DNA from: JBMOLL01 sp049325415 | GTDB lineage: Bacteria; Bacteroidota; Bacteroidia; Bacteroidales; GCA-2748055 | NCBI GenBank assembly: GCA_049325415.1 | Contig: JBMOLL010000144.1 | Span: 62,001 to 126,000 of the forward strand | Length of the DNA stretch: 64,000 nt | Direction: 5' to 3' | In this document: in pieces, positions 35,726 to 45,500 of the stretch | How the letters are laid out: every line of letters begins with the position of its first letter | How positions within the stretch are numbered: position 1 is the stretch's first letter | Position numbers and translations under genes: made by a program | The notes under the pieces: model-generated | Databases searched by the model: none | What the model was told of the DNA's origin: nothing | What the model saw: the letters and a program-made list of their open reading frames with translations, nothing else

Positions 35726-37066
35726 ATGAAAAAAACCGAAAAAAAAGAGAGGAAGATCTTTATCCTGGATACCAATGTGTTACTTCACGACTATAAATGC
35801 ATTTATAATTTTGATGAACACGACATCGTAATCCCGATCACCGTCCTGGAAGAACTCGACCGTTTCAAAAAAGGGAATGACATCATCAATTACCACGCCC
35901 GCGAGTTTACCAGGGAGCTGGATAAGATTTCGGGGGATAAGCTTTTTAACGGCGGACTCTCCCTGGGCAAGGGGAAGGGCAAGCTGAGCATTGAAACCGG
36001 GAAATCGTTTTCGGAGAAGCTGAATGCCAGCTTCCCGGAGAACACCCCCGATCACCGGATCCTGGCCATTGCCGAGCATATTTACCAGACGCGCAGCGAC
36101 CGGCCGGTCATCCTGATCACCAAGGACATCAACCTGCGGATGAAGGCAAAATCCCTCGGGATCATGGCCCAGGATTACCACAACGATATGGTGCAGAACA
36201 TCGAGGATATCTACCAGAGCGTGGAGGTCAACGAGGAGGTCGACAAGGAAGTGATCAGCGAGCTTTATGAGGAATTCAAAGGCGTACCCTGCAGCCGCTT
36301 CGGGATTAAAAAGGTTCCTTCTGCACATCAGTATTTCATCTTCAGGAATGAATCGATCAGTGCGCTGGCCCATTACGATCCGTTTAACAAGGCCATTAAC
36401 CGCGTGGAGAAGGTCAAGACCTACGGGATCGATCCGCGCAATGCCGAGCAGACCTTCGCCCTGGATGCCCTGCTGAGGCCCGAGGTACAGCTGGTTGCCC
36501 TCACAGGGAAAGCCGGTACGGGGAAGACCCTCCTGGCCCTTGCGGCTGCCCTGCACCAGCGCAAGATGTACACGCAGATCTTCCTGGCCCGCCCCATCGT
36601 TCCGCTGGGAAACCGGGATATCGGTTTTTTGCCCGGCGATGTGAACGAGAAGATCGGACCCTATATGCAGCCCCTGTTTGATAACCTGTCGGTGATTAAG
36701 CAGAAATTCAAGGAGCAGAGCAAGGAACACTCCCGGATCGAAGAGATGCAACAAAGCGAGAAACTGGTGATCACCCCGCTGGCCTATATCCGGGGTAGAA
36801 GCTTGTCGCGCGTGTTCTTCATCGTCGATGAGGCACAGAACCTGACCCCGCACGAGGTGAAAACCATTATCACCAGGGCCGGAGAAGGCACGAAGATGGT
36901 CTTTACCGGGGATATTCAGCAGATCGACTCCCCTTACCTGGATACGAAATCCAACGGTCTGTCCTATCTGGCCGACCGGATGAAGGGACAGGATATCTTT
37001 GCCCACGTTCACCTGGTGAAAGGCGAAAGGAGCTATCTGGCCGACCTGGCAAGCAATCTTCTGTAA
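35726..37066 (+). CDS. PIN-PhoH fusion ATPase
   Basis: A 446-residue two-domain protein. The N-terminal PIN domain (about residues 10-150) has FILDTNVLLHDYKC, VLEELDRFKKG and VILITKDINLRMKAKSLG, carrying the acidic residues of a PIN RNase site. The C-terminal PhoH ATPase has the Walker A motif LTGKAGTGKTLLALA near residue 255 and the Walker B VFFIVDEAQNLTPHEV near 370, then FTGDIQQID. PIN-PhoH (PhoH2-like) proteins are described as RNA helicase/RNases. The start is preceded by AGAGGGG, a good ribosome binding site for this group. The sixA-like gene follows 12 bases later. Confidence 0.93.
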   Translation: MKKTEKKERKIFILDTNVLLHDYKCIYNFDEHDIVIPITVLEELDRFKKGNDIINYHAREFTRELDKISGDKLFNGGLSLGKGKGKLSIETGKSFSEKLNASFPENTPDHRILAIAEHIYQTRSDRPVILITKDINLRMKAKSLGIMAQDYHNDMVQNIEDIYQSVEVNEEVDKEVISELYEEFKGVPCSRFGIKKVPSAHQYFIFRNESISALAHYDPFNKAINRVEKVKTYGIDPRNAEQTFALDALLRPEVQLVALTGKAGTGKTLLALAAALHQRKMYTQIFLARPIVPLGNRDIGFLPGDVNEKIGPYMQPLFDNLSVIKQKFKEQSKEHSRIEEMQQSEKLVITPLAYIRGRSLSRVFFIVDEAQNLTPHEVKTIITRAGEGTKMVFTGDIQQIDSPYLDTKSNGLSYLADRMKGQDIFAHVHLVKGERSYLADLASNLL

Positions 37067-37078
37067 AAAAAACCGTTT

Positions 37079-37573
37079 ATGGAACGAAAGCTTTTTGTTA
37101 TCCGGCACGGAAAGTCTTCCTGGGAACACCTTGTGGACGATATCGATCGTCCTTTGATCGAACGCGGCATTAAAGGGGCCTATCTCGTTGCCGAAAGACT
37201 GCTGAAGGCAGGACTGGTTCCGGAGAGGGCTATTTCAAGTCCGGCAGTCAGAGCCCTGCATACGGCCGAGATCGTAACCCGTACCCTGGGTATGGAACCG
37301 GGTTCTTTGGAAATCAGGAAGGAGCTTTACCTGGCCGACCTGAAGGACATCCTGAAGCTGATCGCCGGAACGGATGACCGGCTGGCCTCTCTGGCCATAT
37401 TCGGTCATAATCCCGGTTTTACCGATCTGGCGAATTTTCTGATGAAGGACCGGATCGACAACCTGCCGACGGCAGGTGTGCTTGTCGTGACTTTCAGGGC
37501 TGAGCGCTGGAAAGATCTCGACCGGCAAAAGGTAAGTGAGGTATATTTTGATTTTCCAAAGAATCAGCAGTAA
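37079..37573 (+). CDS. SixA-like histidine phosphatase
   Basis: A 164-residue member of the histidine phosphatase (phosphoglycerate mutase-like) clan. The catalytic motif is LFVIRHGKSSWEH near residue 5. RPLIERGIKGAYLVAERL and SSPAVRALHTAEIV follow, and the second catalytic His lies in LAIFGHNPGFTDLANFL near 100. The short size and DxDRPL-type N-terminus match SixA, which dephosphorylates phosphohistidine in phosphorelay proteins; the target here is unknown. It begins 12 bases after the PhoH gene, probably in the same transcript. Confidence 0.88.
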   Translation: MERKLFVIRHGKSSWEHLVDDIDRPLIERGIKGAYLVAERLLKAGLVPERAISSPAVRALHTAEIVTRTLGMEPGSLEIRKELYLADLKDILKLIAGTDDRLASLAIFGHNPGFTDLANFLMKDRIDNLPTAGVLVVTFRAERWKDLDRQKVSEVYFDFPKNQQ

Positions 37574-37603
37574 TTTTGTACTGTTTATATAACCCGTTCA
37601 TAA

Positions 37604-38131
37604 ATGAAAACACGCTTTTTTGTCACTGCCCTGGCTGCCGTACTGTTTATCACCGGCTGCAATGACAATACCCGGTTGAAGTCGAATATCACGTCCTATG
37701 CAGGACGATCGTATGCATTGAATTACGGTTTCCTTGAAACGGATAAGTTTTCCGATGGAGAGAGCTACTTCCTGACAGTGTACCTGACTTCAGATGCCAC
37801 GCCCTCGCCCTCATCGGGAGCCTATTCGGTGTATACGGCTCCGCATACCCTGGTTATCAATATCGTCAGCGATTCCAACAGTCTGACCGAAGGCGAATAT
37901 ACCTTCAGCAGTTCGAACTATTCTCCCTTCCACTTTAATTACCTTCAGTATTACTTCCTGGATATCAACCAGTATGGTTTTGCTACTTCGGGAACCCTGG
38001 AGGTTGCAAAAGATGGTGCGGAATATACCTTTGATCTGGATTGCAAGGCTTCGAAATTTGTCGGATCAAACGATACCGGCGAAACCGTATCCATCCGGTC
38101 GCACTACGAAGGAACGCTTACAACTTTCTGA
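37604..38131 (+). CDS. Hypothetical lipoprotein
   Basis: A 175-residue protein of unknown function. The signal peptide ends in a lipobox, LFITGC (Cys near residue 19). The rest is rich in Ser, Thr, Tyr and Phe with alternating polar and hydrophobic residues, suggesting a beta-sandwich (LNYGFLETDKFSDGESYFLT, LEVAKDGAEYTFDLDC). Such small lipoproteins are common in Bacteroidota and are usually surface or periplasmic. It follows the sixA-like gene by 30 bases and ends 40 bases before a double hairpin. Confidence 0.65.
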   Translation: MKTRFFVTALAAVLFITGCNDNTRLKSNITSYAGRSYALNYGFLETDKFSDGESYFLTVYLTSDATPSPSSGAYSVYTAPHTLVINIVSDSNSLTEGEYTFSSSNYSPFHFNYLQYYFLDINQYGFATSGTLEVAKDGAEYTFDLDCKASKFVGSNDTGETVSIRSHYEGTLTTF

Positions 38132-38170
38132 AAAAGGGGCTGGCAGGCGTGGTAAAAAAATCAGGAAAAA

Positions 38171-38231
38171 AGGGGTTGAAATTGCTTACTGTTCAAAGCG
38201 GGTTGCAGGTAACCCTGCAACCCCAACCCCT
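38171..38231. terminator. Nested double hairpin
   Basis: An outer stem AGGGGTTG (38171-38178) / CAACCCCT (38224-38231) encloses an inner perfect 10-base stem GGGTTGCAGG (38200-38209) / CCTGCAACCC (38214-38223) with a 4-base TAAC loop. The right arms are directly adjacent, so the two stems stack. No T-run follows on the plus strand, so it may be a terminator, an RNA-stabilising end, or a leader element for the NUDIX gene 35 bases downstream. Confidence 0.6.
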
Positions 38232-38265
38232 CCTTGTCGGACATTATAAATGACAGATTACAGGT

Positions 38266-38670
38266 ATGGTAAGGGAACTGACTGAAGTGACATGTGCTCT
38301 AATCCGGCAGGACGGACGCACGCTGGCTGTTCAGCGTAGTGAGCATATGCCCCATCCTCTGAAATGGGAATTTCCGGGCGGAAAGATAATGACCGGCGAA
38401 TCCCCTGAAAAATGTATAAAAAGGGAGATCCGTGAAGAACTGGGCGTGGAGATCAGGGTGGAGGCCCTGTTGCCGACGGTGGTTCATACTTACGGGGATC
38501 GCATGATCCGGCTGATTCCCTTCATCTGTTCCCTTGTTTCCGGGGAAATACATCTTACCGAGCATACGGCCTGGACCTGGATGAGTGATCCTGAACTTGA
38601 GCAGGCCGATCTGCTTGAAGCCGACCGGCGACTTCTGTCGAAGCTGCATAGAGGCGGCAGTGCAGCCTGA
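38266..38670 (+). CDS. NUDIX hydrolase, MutT-like
   Basis: A 134-residue single NUDIX domain. The Nudix box is complete between residues about 38 and 61: GGKIMTGE, then REIREELGV after seven residues, keeping the Gx5Ex7REUxEExGU pattern. VTCALIRQDGRTLAVQRS and WEFPGGK at the N-terminus, and a conserved WMSDPEL near residue 104, make it most like MutT/8-oxo-dGTP pyrophosphohydrolases. The substrate is not certain. It is convergent with the pentapeptide gene, 9 bases away. Confidence 0.9.
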   Translation: MVRELTEVTCALIRQDGRTLAVQRSEHMPHPLKWEFPGGKIMTGESPEKCIKREIREELGVEIRVEALLPTVVHTYGDRMIRLIPFICSLVSGEIHLTEHTAWTWMSDPELEQADLLEADRRLLSKLHRGGSAA

Positions 38671-38679
38671 GCCATCTCC

Positions 38680-39252
38680 CTATTCGATGATGATGCCAAA
38701 GGTGGCCAGCAAGCCACCAATACCGGCATAGGAGAATTTTGCCCCGCTGAGGCGGTTTTCAGAAGGATCGATAAGGTAGCCCCCGGCGCTTCTGAAGTCG
38801 GCTTTTTCCAGATTACAGCTCCTGAAAACGGCACCCTGCAGATCACAGTTGTCAAAGACTTTTCCCCTCAGGTCAGCCCCGGTAAAATCGGTTTCATGCA
38901 GACGGCAGTTGCTGAAAAATGTTTCCTTCAGGTTCATTTCGTAGAATGAAGCCAGACTGAGATCACAGTCATGAAAAACAGCAGAAAACAGCAATTCGCT
39001 GCAATCTTCGAAATGCAGACCTGTGAGCCGGCAGGAAATGAACTTTACCTCGCGCAGTACGGCTCCTTTCAGGTTGACCAGACTGAGATCGCAATTACTG
39101 AAGCTTGTTTCTGCCAGGGATATGCCGGTGAATGAACTCCCCGAAAAGTTACAATTGTCAAACTCACAGGAGTCGTAAATCCCTGCTGGAAGCCTCGTGG
39201 AGTTATAGGTCTTTCCGGTAAACTTCTCTGAATCGAAAAATGCGTCGGCCAT
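38680..39252 (-). CDS. Pentapeptide repeat protein
   Basis: A 190-residue protein built of A(D/N)LXX-type pentapeptides forming a right-handed quadrilateral beta-helix. Examples are CEFDNCNFSGSSF, LAETSFSNCDLS, LKGAVLREVKF, CDLSLASFYEM and CDLQGAVFRSCNLEKADFRS. The size and even repeats resemble Qnr/McbG-type proteins, which mimic DNA and bind gyrase, but the family has many other roles and resistance should not be inferred. It has no signal peptide, so it is cytoplasmic. It lies 72 bases after the pirin gene ending at 39325 is passed on the opposite side, with 72 bases between the two. Confidence 0.88.
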   Translation of the reverse strand: MADAFFDSEKFTGKTYNSTRLPAGIYDSCEFDNCNFSGSSFTGISLAETSFSNCDLSLVNLKGAVLREVKFISCRLTGLHFEDCSELLFSAVFHDCDLSLASFYEMNLKETFFSNCRLHETDFTGADLRGKVFDNCDLQGAVFRSCNLEKADFRSAGGYLIDPSENRLSGAKFSYAGIGGLLATFGIIIE

Positions 39253-39324
39253 GTTCTTTTTAATTGCCGGACAGGTACCGGCGTTTACACAAATTTAAGA
39301 TTTCCCGCCGGTCCGCTATCATTG

Positions 39325-40368
39325 TTATCCTTTTTTTCCGGGATATTCCTTCCTGCCGTCGGAATAACTGGCAAAACGTTCCTGTCCGGCCGGATGGGCA
39401 GGTTCGGCCGAGGGCCATGGCCAGCCCCCAAAGGAAGTTCTCCTGAATTCTTCAAAAGTCTGCCGGATCTCCTCCTCGCTGTTCATAACGAAAGGTCCGT
39501 ACTGGTAAACCGGTTCCTGAACGGGTCTGCCCTGCAGATACAGAAAATAGCTCTCTTCTCCCTGGTTCTCCAGTCTTACCTCCTGCTCTGAGGCCAGTTG
39601 CGCCGCCTGCCCGCTGTTAAGCATGGTATCGCCGGCAAGTACCGGTCCGCCGCGGAACAGGAACAACATTCTTCCGGTGCCGGTGCCGGCTGCCGGTAAG
39701 GTCCAGACTGCCCCGGCATGCTGGTGTATCAGCAGTATGGCAACTTCATGCCCGGGATCGGCGGCCCAGGAATCGGGGGCAGGCGAAAGGGCAGAGATCC
39801 CGCCGGCCCTGCCGGCAATAATTTTTACTTCTGTTTTCTTTCCCTGCTTGTCCTTATGGAGGTAAACCGGGATGTCTTCGTTCCAGTGCATGGCATAGTA
39901 AGGACTGACCATCTTGCTCTTTGCAGGAAGATTCAGCCAGACCTGAAACAACTCCAGCGTATTGGGCTCGTCGGTTCGGGTAAGCGGGAACATTTCTGCA
40001 TGCTGTATGCCCTTGCCGGCTGTCATCCACTGAACATCGCCATTGCCGTACCTTCCGGCACCGCCATGGGAATCAAAATGATCGATCAGGCCGTTCAGGG
40101 TGATGGTCACCGTTTCAAATCCACGATGCGGATGGGCCGGAAAGCCTGGTACCTGCTGCCCGTGATACATCCGCCATCCGTCTTTCCCCTGAAAATCGTT
40201 TCCGATATTCCGGCCGGAAAGGGATGCTTCCGGTCCCAGACGGCCGTTTCCGCGGGGATAGGAGTCCAGGTGATGGGCACAGAACAGAAAGGGATCCAGC
40301 ACCGGCCACTGAAAACCGGCATTCCGGATCGCAATTACCGGAGAGCCTGTATTTTGTTTTGCTGCCAT
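39325..40368 (-). CDS. Pirin family protein
   Basis: A 347-residue bicupin. The N-terminal cupin has the metal ligands in FPAHPHRGFETVTITLNG near residue 75 and DHFDSHG, then WMTAGKGIQHAEMFP near 133. The C-terminal cupin is less conserved, with a run of strands around VAILLIHQHAGAVWTLPAAG. Pirins bind Fe(II), and some act as quercetinases or regulators; the role here is unknown. The long variant size, with an insertion near residue 165, is noted. The upstream 230 bases to the ECF sigma gene show no clear signal. Confidence 0.88.
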   Translation of the reverse strand: MAAKQNTGSPVIAIRNAGFQWPVLDPFLFCAHHLDSYPRGNGRLGPEASLSGRNIGNDFQGKDGWRMYHGQQVPGFPAHPHRGFETVTITLNGLIDHFDSHGGAGRYGNGDVQWMTAGKGIQHAEMFPLTRTDEPNTLELFQVWLNLPAKSKMVSPYYAMHWNEDIPVYLHKDKQGKKTEVKIIAGRAGGISALSPAPDSWAADPGHEVAILLIHQHAGAVWTLPAAGTGTGRMLFLFRGGPVLAGDTMLNSGQAAQLASEQEVRLENQGEESYFLYLQGRPVQEPVYQYGPFVMNSEEEIRQTFEEFRRTSFGGWPWPSAEPAHPAGQERFASYSDGRKEYPGKKG

Positions 40369-40598
40369 AACATCATTCTATTTGTTACTTACTTCATAAC
40401 AATCCTGACATCGATTGGTTGTCGTTCATGCCCGGCCGGTTTCGGTGCTGAGACATCAGCAGCCTGCTCGATAACAATGGAAGGACCTGTTTACGATTCG
40501 GAATTTTATGCTTAAAATTGTCTGTTGCGGAAAAGGCCGTATTATTTTACCGGTTCCGCGGCACCAGCTAAAAGACACCCCTGAATTACCCCGGACAA

Positions 40599-41186
40599 AT
40601 GCCGCAGATGATAGCTTCATATGAGCAGGCACTCCTGAACAGACTGAAAAAGAGTGATCAGGCAGCTTTTACTATGATCTTTTCTGCGTATTATGGCGAC
40701 CTCGTGCGTTTTGCCTTTGGTTTTTTCAGGAACAGCGATGAGGCCGAAGAAGTGGTTCAGGATGTCTTCGTGACCTTATGGGAGAACAGGGAACAACTGA
40801 ACATCCATACCTCGCTGAAAGCCCATCTGCTCAAATCGGTCCAGAACCGCAGTATCGACCGCTTGCGGCATAAGGCGGTAAGAGACAGGTTTGCCAGCCG
40901 GCCGGCAGCACAGAACCTTTTGGTCAACGATACCGAGAATTATGTCTTTTTCAGCGACCTGGAATCGAAATTTCTGGAAGCCATGGCCTCCATCCCTCCA
41001 AAACTTTCGGAAGCATTCAGGATGAGCAGGCTGGAGTCCTTACCCTATTCCGAGATTGCAGAGAAACTGGGTGTTTCGGTAAGAACCGTTGAAACGCGCA
41101 TTGCCAGTGCCCTGAAGCACCTGAGAGAAGAACTGAAAGATTACTTTCTGATCCTCATCCTGCTGATCCTCTTTTTCAGGGGATAA
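40599..41186 (+). CDS. ECF RNA polymerase sigma factor
   Basis: A 195-residue sigma-70 family ECF factor. Region 2 (about residues 20-85) includes YYGDLVRFAFGFFRNSDEAE and VVQDVFVTLWENR. Region 4 (about 125-185) has the HTH LESLPYSEIAEKLGVSVRTV and RIASALKHLREEL. The C-terminal hydrophobic end FLILILLILFF is typical of the Bacteroidota ECF class that pairs with FecR. M1 and M4 are both possible starts. It lies 88 bases before the FecR anti-sigma gene and heads a locus with SusC, SusD and two LamG proteins. Confidence 0.93.
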   Translation: MPQMIASYEQALLNRLKKSDQAAFTMIFSAYYGDLVRFAFGFFRNSDEAEEVVQDVFVTLWENREQLNIHTSLKAHLLKSVQNRSIDRLRHKAVRDRFASRPAAQNLLVNDTENYVFFSDLESKFLEAMASIPPKLSEAFRMSRLESLPYSEIAEKLGVSVRTVETRIASALKHLREELKDYFLILILLILFFRG

Positions 41187-41274
41187 TTATTGAGGGGAGG
41201 AGGAAAAAAAAATAATTCGCAAAAACGATGTGGGTTTTCTTTCCCGGATCGTCTTTAAACCGGAGTGAGCAAAA

Positions 41275-42312
41275 ATGAAGAACGAAGAAATTGCCCATAT
41301 TGACCTTTTAATTGTCCGTTCCCTGGAGGGCAGTGCGGAAGAAGATGAACTGCTTCAACTGCAGGAATGGCTGTCCCTTTCGGAAGATAACAGAAGCCAT
41401 TACCTGAAAATGAAGAACCTGTGGGAGATCTCGGCAGGACTGGATATCGATACGGGAAAGGCTCTTGATAAGGTGCTCGGACGAATCGGCAAAGCGAAGA
41501 AAAAAGTCGGTCTGTTGCCTTTCCTCACCCGGGCCGCGGCTGTTCTGTTCATTCCTCTCCTTGCCACGACACTATGGCTGGCCGCCGGTAAATTCGGGAA
41601 ATCTGCCGAAACGATCGGCTCTCACCGGGTCGATGCAGCATTTGGCTCTGTCAGCACCTTTCACCTGCCCGATGGTTCGACCGTGTGGCTGAATTCGGGC
41701 AGCAGCCTGGTTTACCCTGAAAGGTTCGGCAACGGAACAAGAACCGTACAGCTAAGCGGTGAAGCCTATTTTGAGGTCAGCTCGGATAAGGACCATCCCT
41801 TTCTCGTGAATACCGGCCATTTTACCGTAAAGGCCACAGGAACTCGGTTTAATGTCATGGCCTACGGGGATTGTCCTTCGCCCAGTGTGACCCTGGTGGA
41901 AGGAAAGGTTGCCGTGTGGAGCGACAGGGCAGGAAACCGGCAGGACGAAGCTGCTGTTCTGCGTCCGAACCAGCATCTGGATATGGACAGGAACACCGGC
42001 CGCTTCAGTATTTCTGCCGGGGATAGCTACAAGTATATCGCATGGAAAGACGGGAAGCTGGTGTTCCGGGACGATCCGCTCAGCGAGGTCGCACGCAGGA
42101 TCAGCCTGCAATACAACGTGGAAATTGAGATTACCGACAAACTGATTGGCAGTTACCGGTACAGGGCGACTTTTGAAAATGAACCTCTGAGCGAGCTGCT
42201 CCGGCTCCTGAAAATCTCGGCTCCCATCGACTACCGCGAAGAAGGACCGAAATCCAACGCCGACGGGACCTTTACCAGGAGAAAGATCATCATTTTTCCA
42301 ACAACGAAATAA
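41275..42312 (+). CDS. FecR family anti-sigma factor
   Basis: A 345-residue single-pass inner-membrane protein. The cytoplasmic N-terminal part (residues 1-85) binds the sigma factor. One transmembrane helix is at about 87-107 (AAAVLFIPLLATTLWLAA). The periplasmic FecR domain (about 118-215) has FHLPDGSTVWLNSGSSLVYP and ATGTRFNVMAYG. The C-terminal DUF4974 domain has LVFRDDPLSEVARRISLQYN. In such systems the ligand-loaded TonB receptor touches FecR through its STN domain and frees the sigma factor. The SusC protein encoded next has that domain. Confidence 0.93.
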   Translation: MKNEEIAHIDLLIVRSLEGSAEEDELLQLQEWLSLSEDNRSHYLKMKNLWEISAGLDIDTGKALDKVLGRIGKAKKKVGLLPFLTRAAAVLFIPLLATTLWLAAGKFGKSAETIGSHRVDAAFGSVSTFHLPDGSTVWLNSGSSLVYPERFGNGTRTVQLSGEAYFEVSSDKDHPFLVNTGHFTVKATGTRFNVMAYGDCPSPSVTLVEGKVAVWSDRAGNRQDEAAVLRPNQHLDMDRNTGRFSISAGDSYKYIAWKDGKLVFRDDPLSEVARRISLQYNVEIEITDKLIGSYRYRATFENEPLSELLRLLKISAPIDYREEGPKSNADGTFTRRKIIIFPTTK

Positions 42313-42515
42313 CACGCTAAAACTGATACGATGAAAAGCTACAAATCAAACAGCAAATTACGAGGATTCGGATAGATCCCCATCCGGTAAACGGGGCCTT
42401 TCAACCCCGAAAATCTCAAAGCAAATATTAACCTGTTAACTAATTGAAATACCCGGGTAAGGCTGTTTCGGTTAAATGGATCGCTATGGTCTTTCCCCAA
42501 CTAAACACCAGAACT
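42313..42515 (+). promoter_or_regulatory. SusC upstream region with short ORF and alternative hairpins
   Basis: This 203-base leader holds a 14-codon reading frame (ATG at 42331, TAG ending at 42375; peptide MKSYKSNSKLRGFG). Directly after it, CGGGG at 42392-42396 can pair either with CCCC at 42378-42381 or with CCCCG at 42405-42409, but not both. No TAnnTTTG word is seen, which would fit transcription by the ECF sigma factor instead. A leader role for the peptide is speculative. Confidence 0.35.
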
Positions 42516-45500
42516 ATGAAACTAATCTACATCTTTGGAATTAGTCTCATCTTCAGTATTTTACCATTATCTCTCAACGCGCAGAACACCAGGGTGACTC
42601 TTAACATGGTAGCTGTGCCGCTGAATGATGTACTGAATGAGATTGAAAAGAAAAGTGAATACACTTTCCTGCTTAATCAGGAATTTGTTGATGTTAAGCG
42701 TACGGTGACGGCAGTGTATACCGATACGCCCATCAGTGAGATCCTGGATGACCTGTTCAGGGGCCAGAATATCAATGTGGTCACTTCAGGAAAACAGATC
42801 GTTCTCACTCCGATCAGCCAGGACCCTGCTGTTAAGATCCAGCCCCGTCAGATCACCGGAAAAGTGACCGACGCAAAAAACGGTGAACCCCTTCCCGGAG
42901 TGACGATCCTGGTAAAGGGGACCACCAGCGGATCGATCACCGGCATCGATGGATCATACAGTATTATGGTTCAGTCGGCCGCCGACATCCTTGTTTTTTC
43001 GTACCTGGGCTATGAGACCAGGGAAGTCAGTACAGCCGGTAACAACGTGCTCAATATTCAGTTGAGCGAAGTGGCCATCGAGCTGGAGAGCGTGGTCGTT
43101 ACCGCTCTGGGCGTCAGACGCGAAGAGAAGGCGCTGGGCTATTCTGTTCAGAAGATGGAAGGCGAGGCCATTCAGACAGTCAAACTGGCCGATCCCACCT
43201 CGACCCTGACCGGTAAGATCTCCGGTCTGATGATCAAGAACAGCACCAACTTCGGGACCGATCCGGTGATCACCCTCAGGGGTGAGAATCCGTTGATTGT
43301 TGTTGATGGTGTACCTTATTACAATATTTCCATCAACGATATTTCCCCCGACGACATCAAAAGCATCGACGTGCTGAAAGGCCCTACCGCCTCTGCACTC
43401 TATGGCTACCGGGGTGCCAATGGCGCCATTATGGTGACCACCATCCGCGGAAATGAGCAGAAGGGGATGAAGGTAAGTTTCAACTCCTCCACCATGTTCA
43501 ACCTGGGCTTCATAGTTACCCCAAAGACCCAGACTTCCTACTCCTCCGGTTACAACGGAAAATATGCCGATGACTATATCTGGGGGGATAAACTGGATAT
43601 CGGCCGCACAGCCACCCTCTGGGACCCCTATGAAATGGTGTGGAAGGAAAATACCCCGCTGGTTTCAAAAGGGAAGGACAATCTGAAGAATTTTCAGGAA
43701 CTGGGCTATGTTACCAACAACAACATCAGTATTGTTAACCAGACGGAGAACGGATCGATTCGCTCTTCCATCTCCTATATCAACAACAAGGGACAGTTCC
43801 CCAACCAGTATCTGAGCAAATACAACTATTCTCTCGGGGGAGAGATTAAACTGGATAAGCTTACCCTTGAATCCAATTTCAGCTATTCCAAGCACAGCAG
43901 TCCGAATATCAGGGGAAGCCAGTATTCGGGCGGATACCTGTATAACATTATCGGATGGGTGGGTGCCGAGTGGGATATCCGCGATTTCACCAACTACTGG
44001 CTGGTGAAGGATGAAAGCCAGAACTGGTTCAACATGGAGTGGTACGATAACCCGTATTTTATTGCCAATGAGGTGATTAAAACCATGGACCGGGATGTTT
44101 TGAACGGGTTTGTCACAGCAAGTTACAAGGTCAGCTCCTGGATGAAGGTGCTGTTGCGGACCGGTCTTGACAGCTATATCGACCGCAATGTCTCCCGCAA
44201 CCCGATCAGCGCCAGGAACGCCTGGAGTAATCTCGGTTACTATTCGGAAGAAAAGTACACAGGTTGGAGCATCAACAACGATCTGATCCTGTCGGTGGAT
44301 AAAACCTTCGGGAAATTCAGAGTGGAAGGGCTGTTTGGCGGAACCATCTTCTACAAGAAGGATGATTATTTTAATGCCTACACCAAGGGCGGACTATCCA
44401 TCCCGGGCTATTACTCCCTTAAGGCATCTGTCGACCCGATCGGCTGGGATACCTGGATCAGGCCCCAGCAGGTGAACAGCTTGTATTCCCGGATCAGCCT
44501 TTCCTATGGTAGCATTGCCTATCTTGATGTTACCGGTCGTAAGGACTGGCCTTCGACCCTCAATGTATCTTATTTCTATCCTTCAGTCGGCAGCAGCCTG
44601 ATCCTTTCCGAACTTCTGCCGGAAATGAACTGGCTCGACCTCTGGAAGATCAGGGGATCCTGGACCATGTCGAAGAAACCTGCCGGAGTGTTCGAGATCA
44701 ACAATGCCTACGAGGTGGTCAACGAGGTGTGGAGCGGGTATAACAGTGCCTATCTGCCCGATGTACTCAAAGGTTCAGGCTACGGTCCGGAAACGGCGCA
44801 GACCTATGAATTCGGTACCTCGGCACATTTCTTCGGGAACCGCGCAAATATCGACGTGACCATGTACCGCAAGAGGATGTACGACTTCCTTATTGAAGCA
44901 CCGCTGAGTGATGCCACAGGCTATAGTTCCAGCTATATCAATTCCGACGAAGTGTGGATGAACAAAGGTCTGGAGATCATGGCCGGGATCACCCCGGTGA
45001 AAACCGATGATCTCCGCTGGGATCTTCGCTTTAACTGGTCGAAGGATGTTACCGTTTACAGTCAGCTTGACTCGGTTTATTCGGAAGACCAGATGTGGAT
45101 TAAGGTCGGTGAGAGAGTGGATGCCTTTACCACAACCGACTGGATTCGGGACCCCGATGGCAACCTGATCAACCGCAACGGCTACCCGATCCGTTCCAAC
45201 TACGAAAGTGTGGTGGGTTACCTGAATCCCGACTGGATCTGGGGTTTTAACACCTCGCTGACCTGGAAGAACCTGGCCTTTTCCCTGTCGGTTGACGGCA
45301 GGATGGGCGGCAGTTCCTTCTCCCGTCTGGATGCTCTGCTCTGGAACTCGGGAGCCCATTACCTCACCGACACCCAGTACCGCTACGACGAAGTGGTGAA
45401 CGGTGAAAAAACCTACATCGGTCCCGGTGTGAAAGTGATTTCCGGAACCGTCACCTACGATTCTTACGGGAATATCACCTCCGACACGAGGGAATATGCG

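Noticed and set aside
35780..37129. A 449-codon minus-strand frame opposite the PhoH gene
   Set aside because: The plus strand carries PIN and Walker motifs in one continuous frame, so the antisense frame is a shadow.
38680..39252. Quinolone-resistance (Qnr) gene
   Set aside because: Pentapeptide repeats alone do not define Qnr; the loop insertions typical of Qnr are not evident and the neighbours are housekeeping genes.
42331..42375. Frameshifted N-terminus of SusC
   Set aside because: The short frame resembles the basic leader of some SusC proteins, but it is 141 bases from the signal peptide, and joining them needs more than one change; it is kept only as a possible leader peptide.
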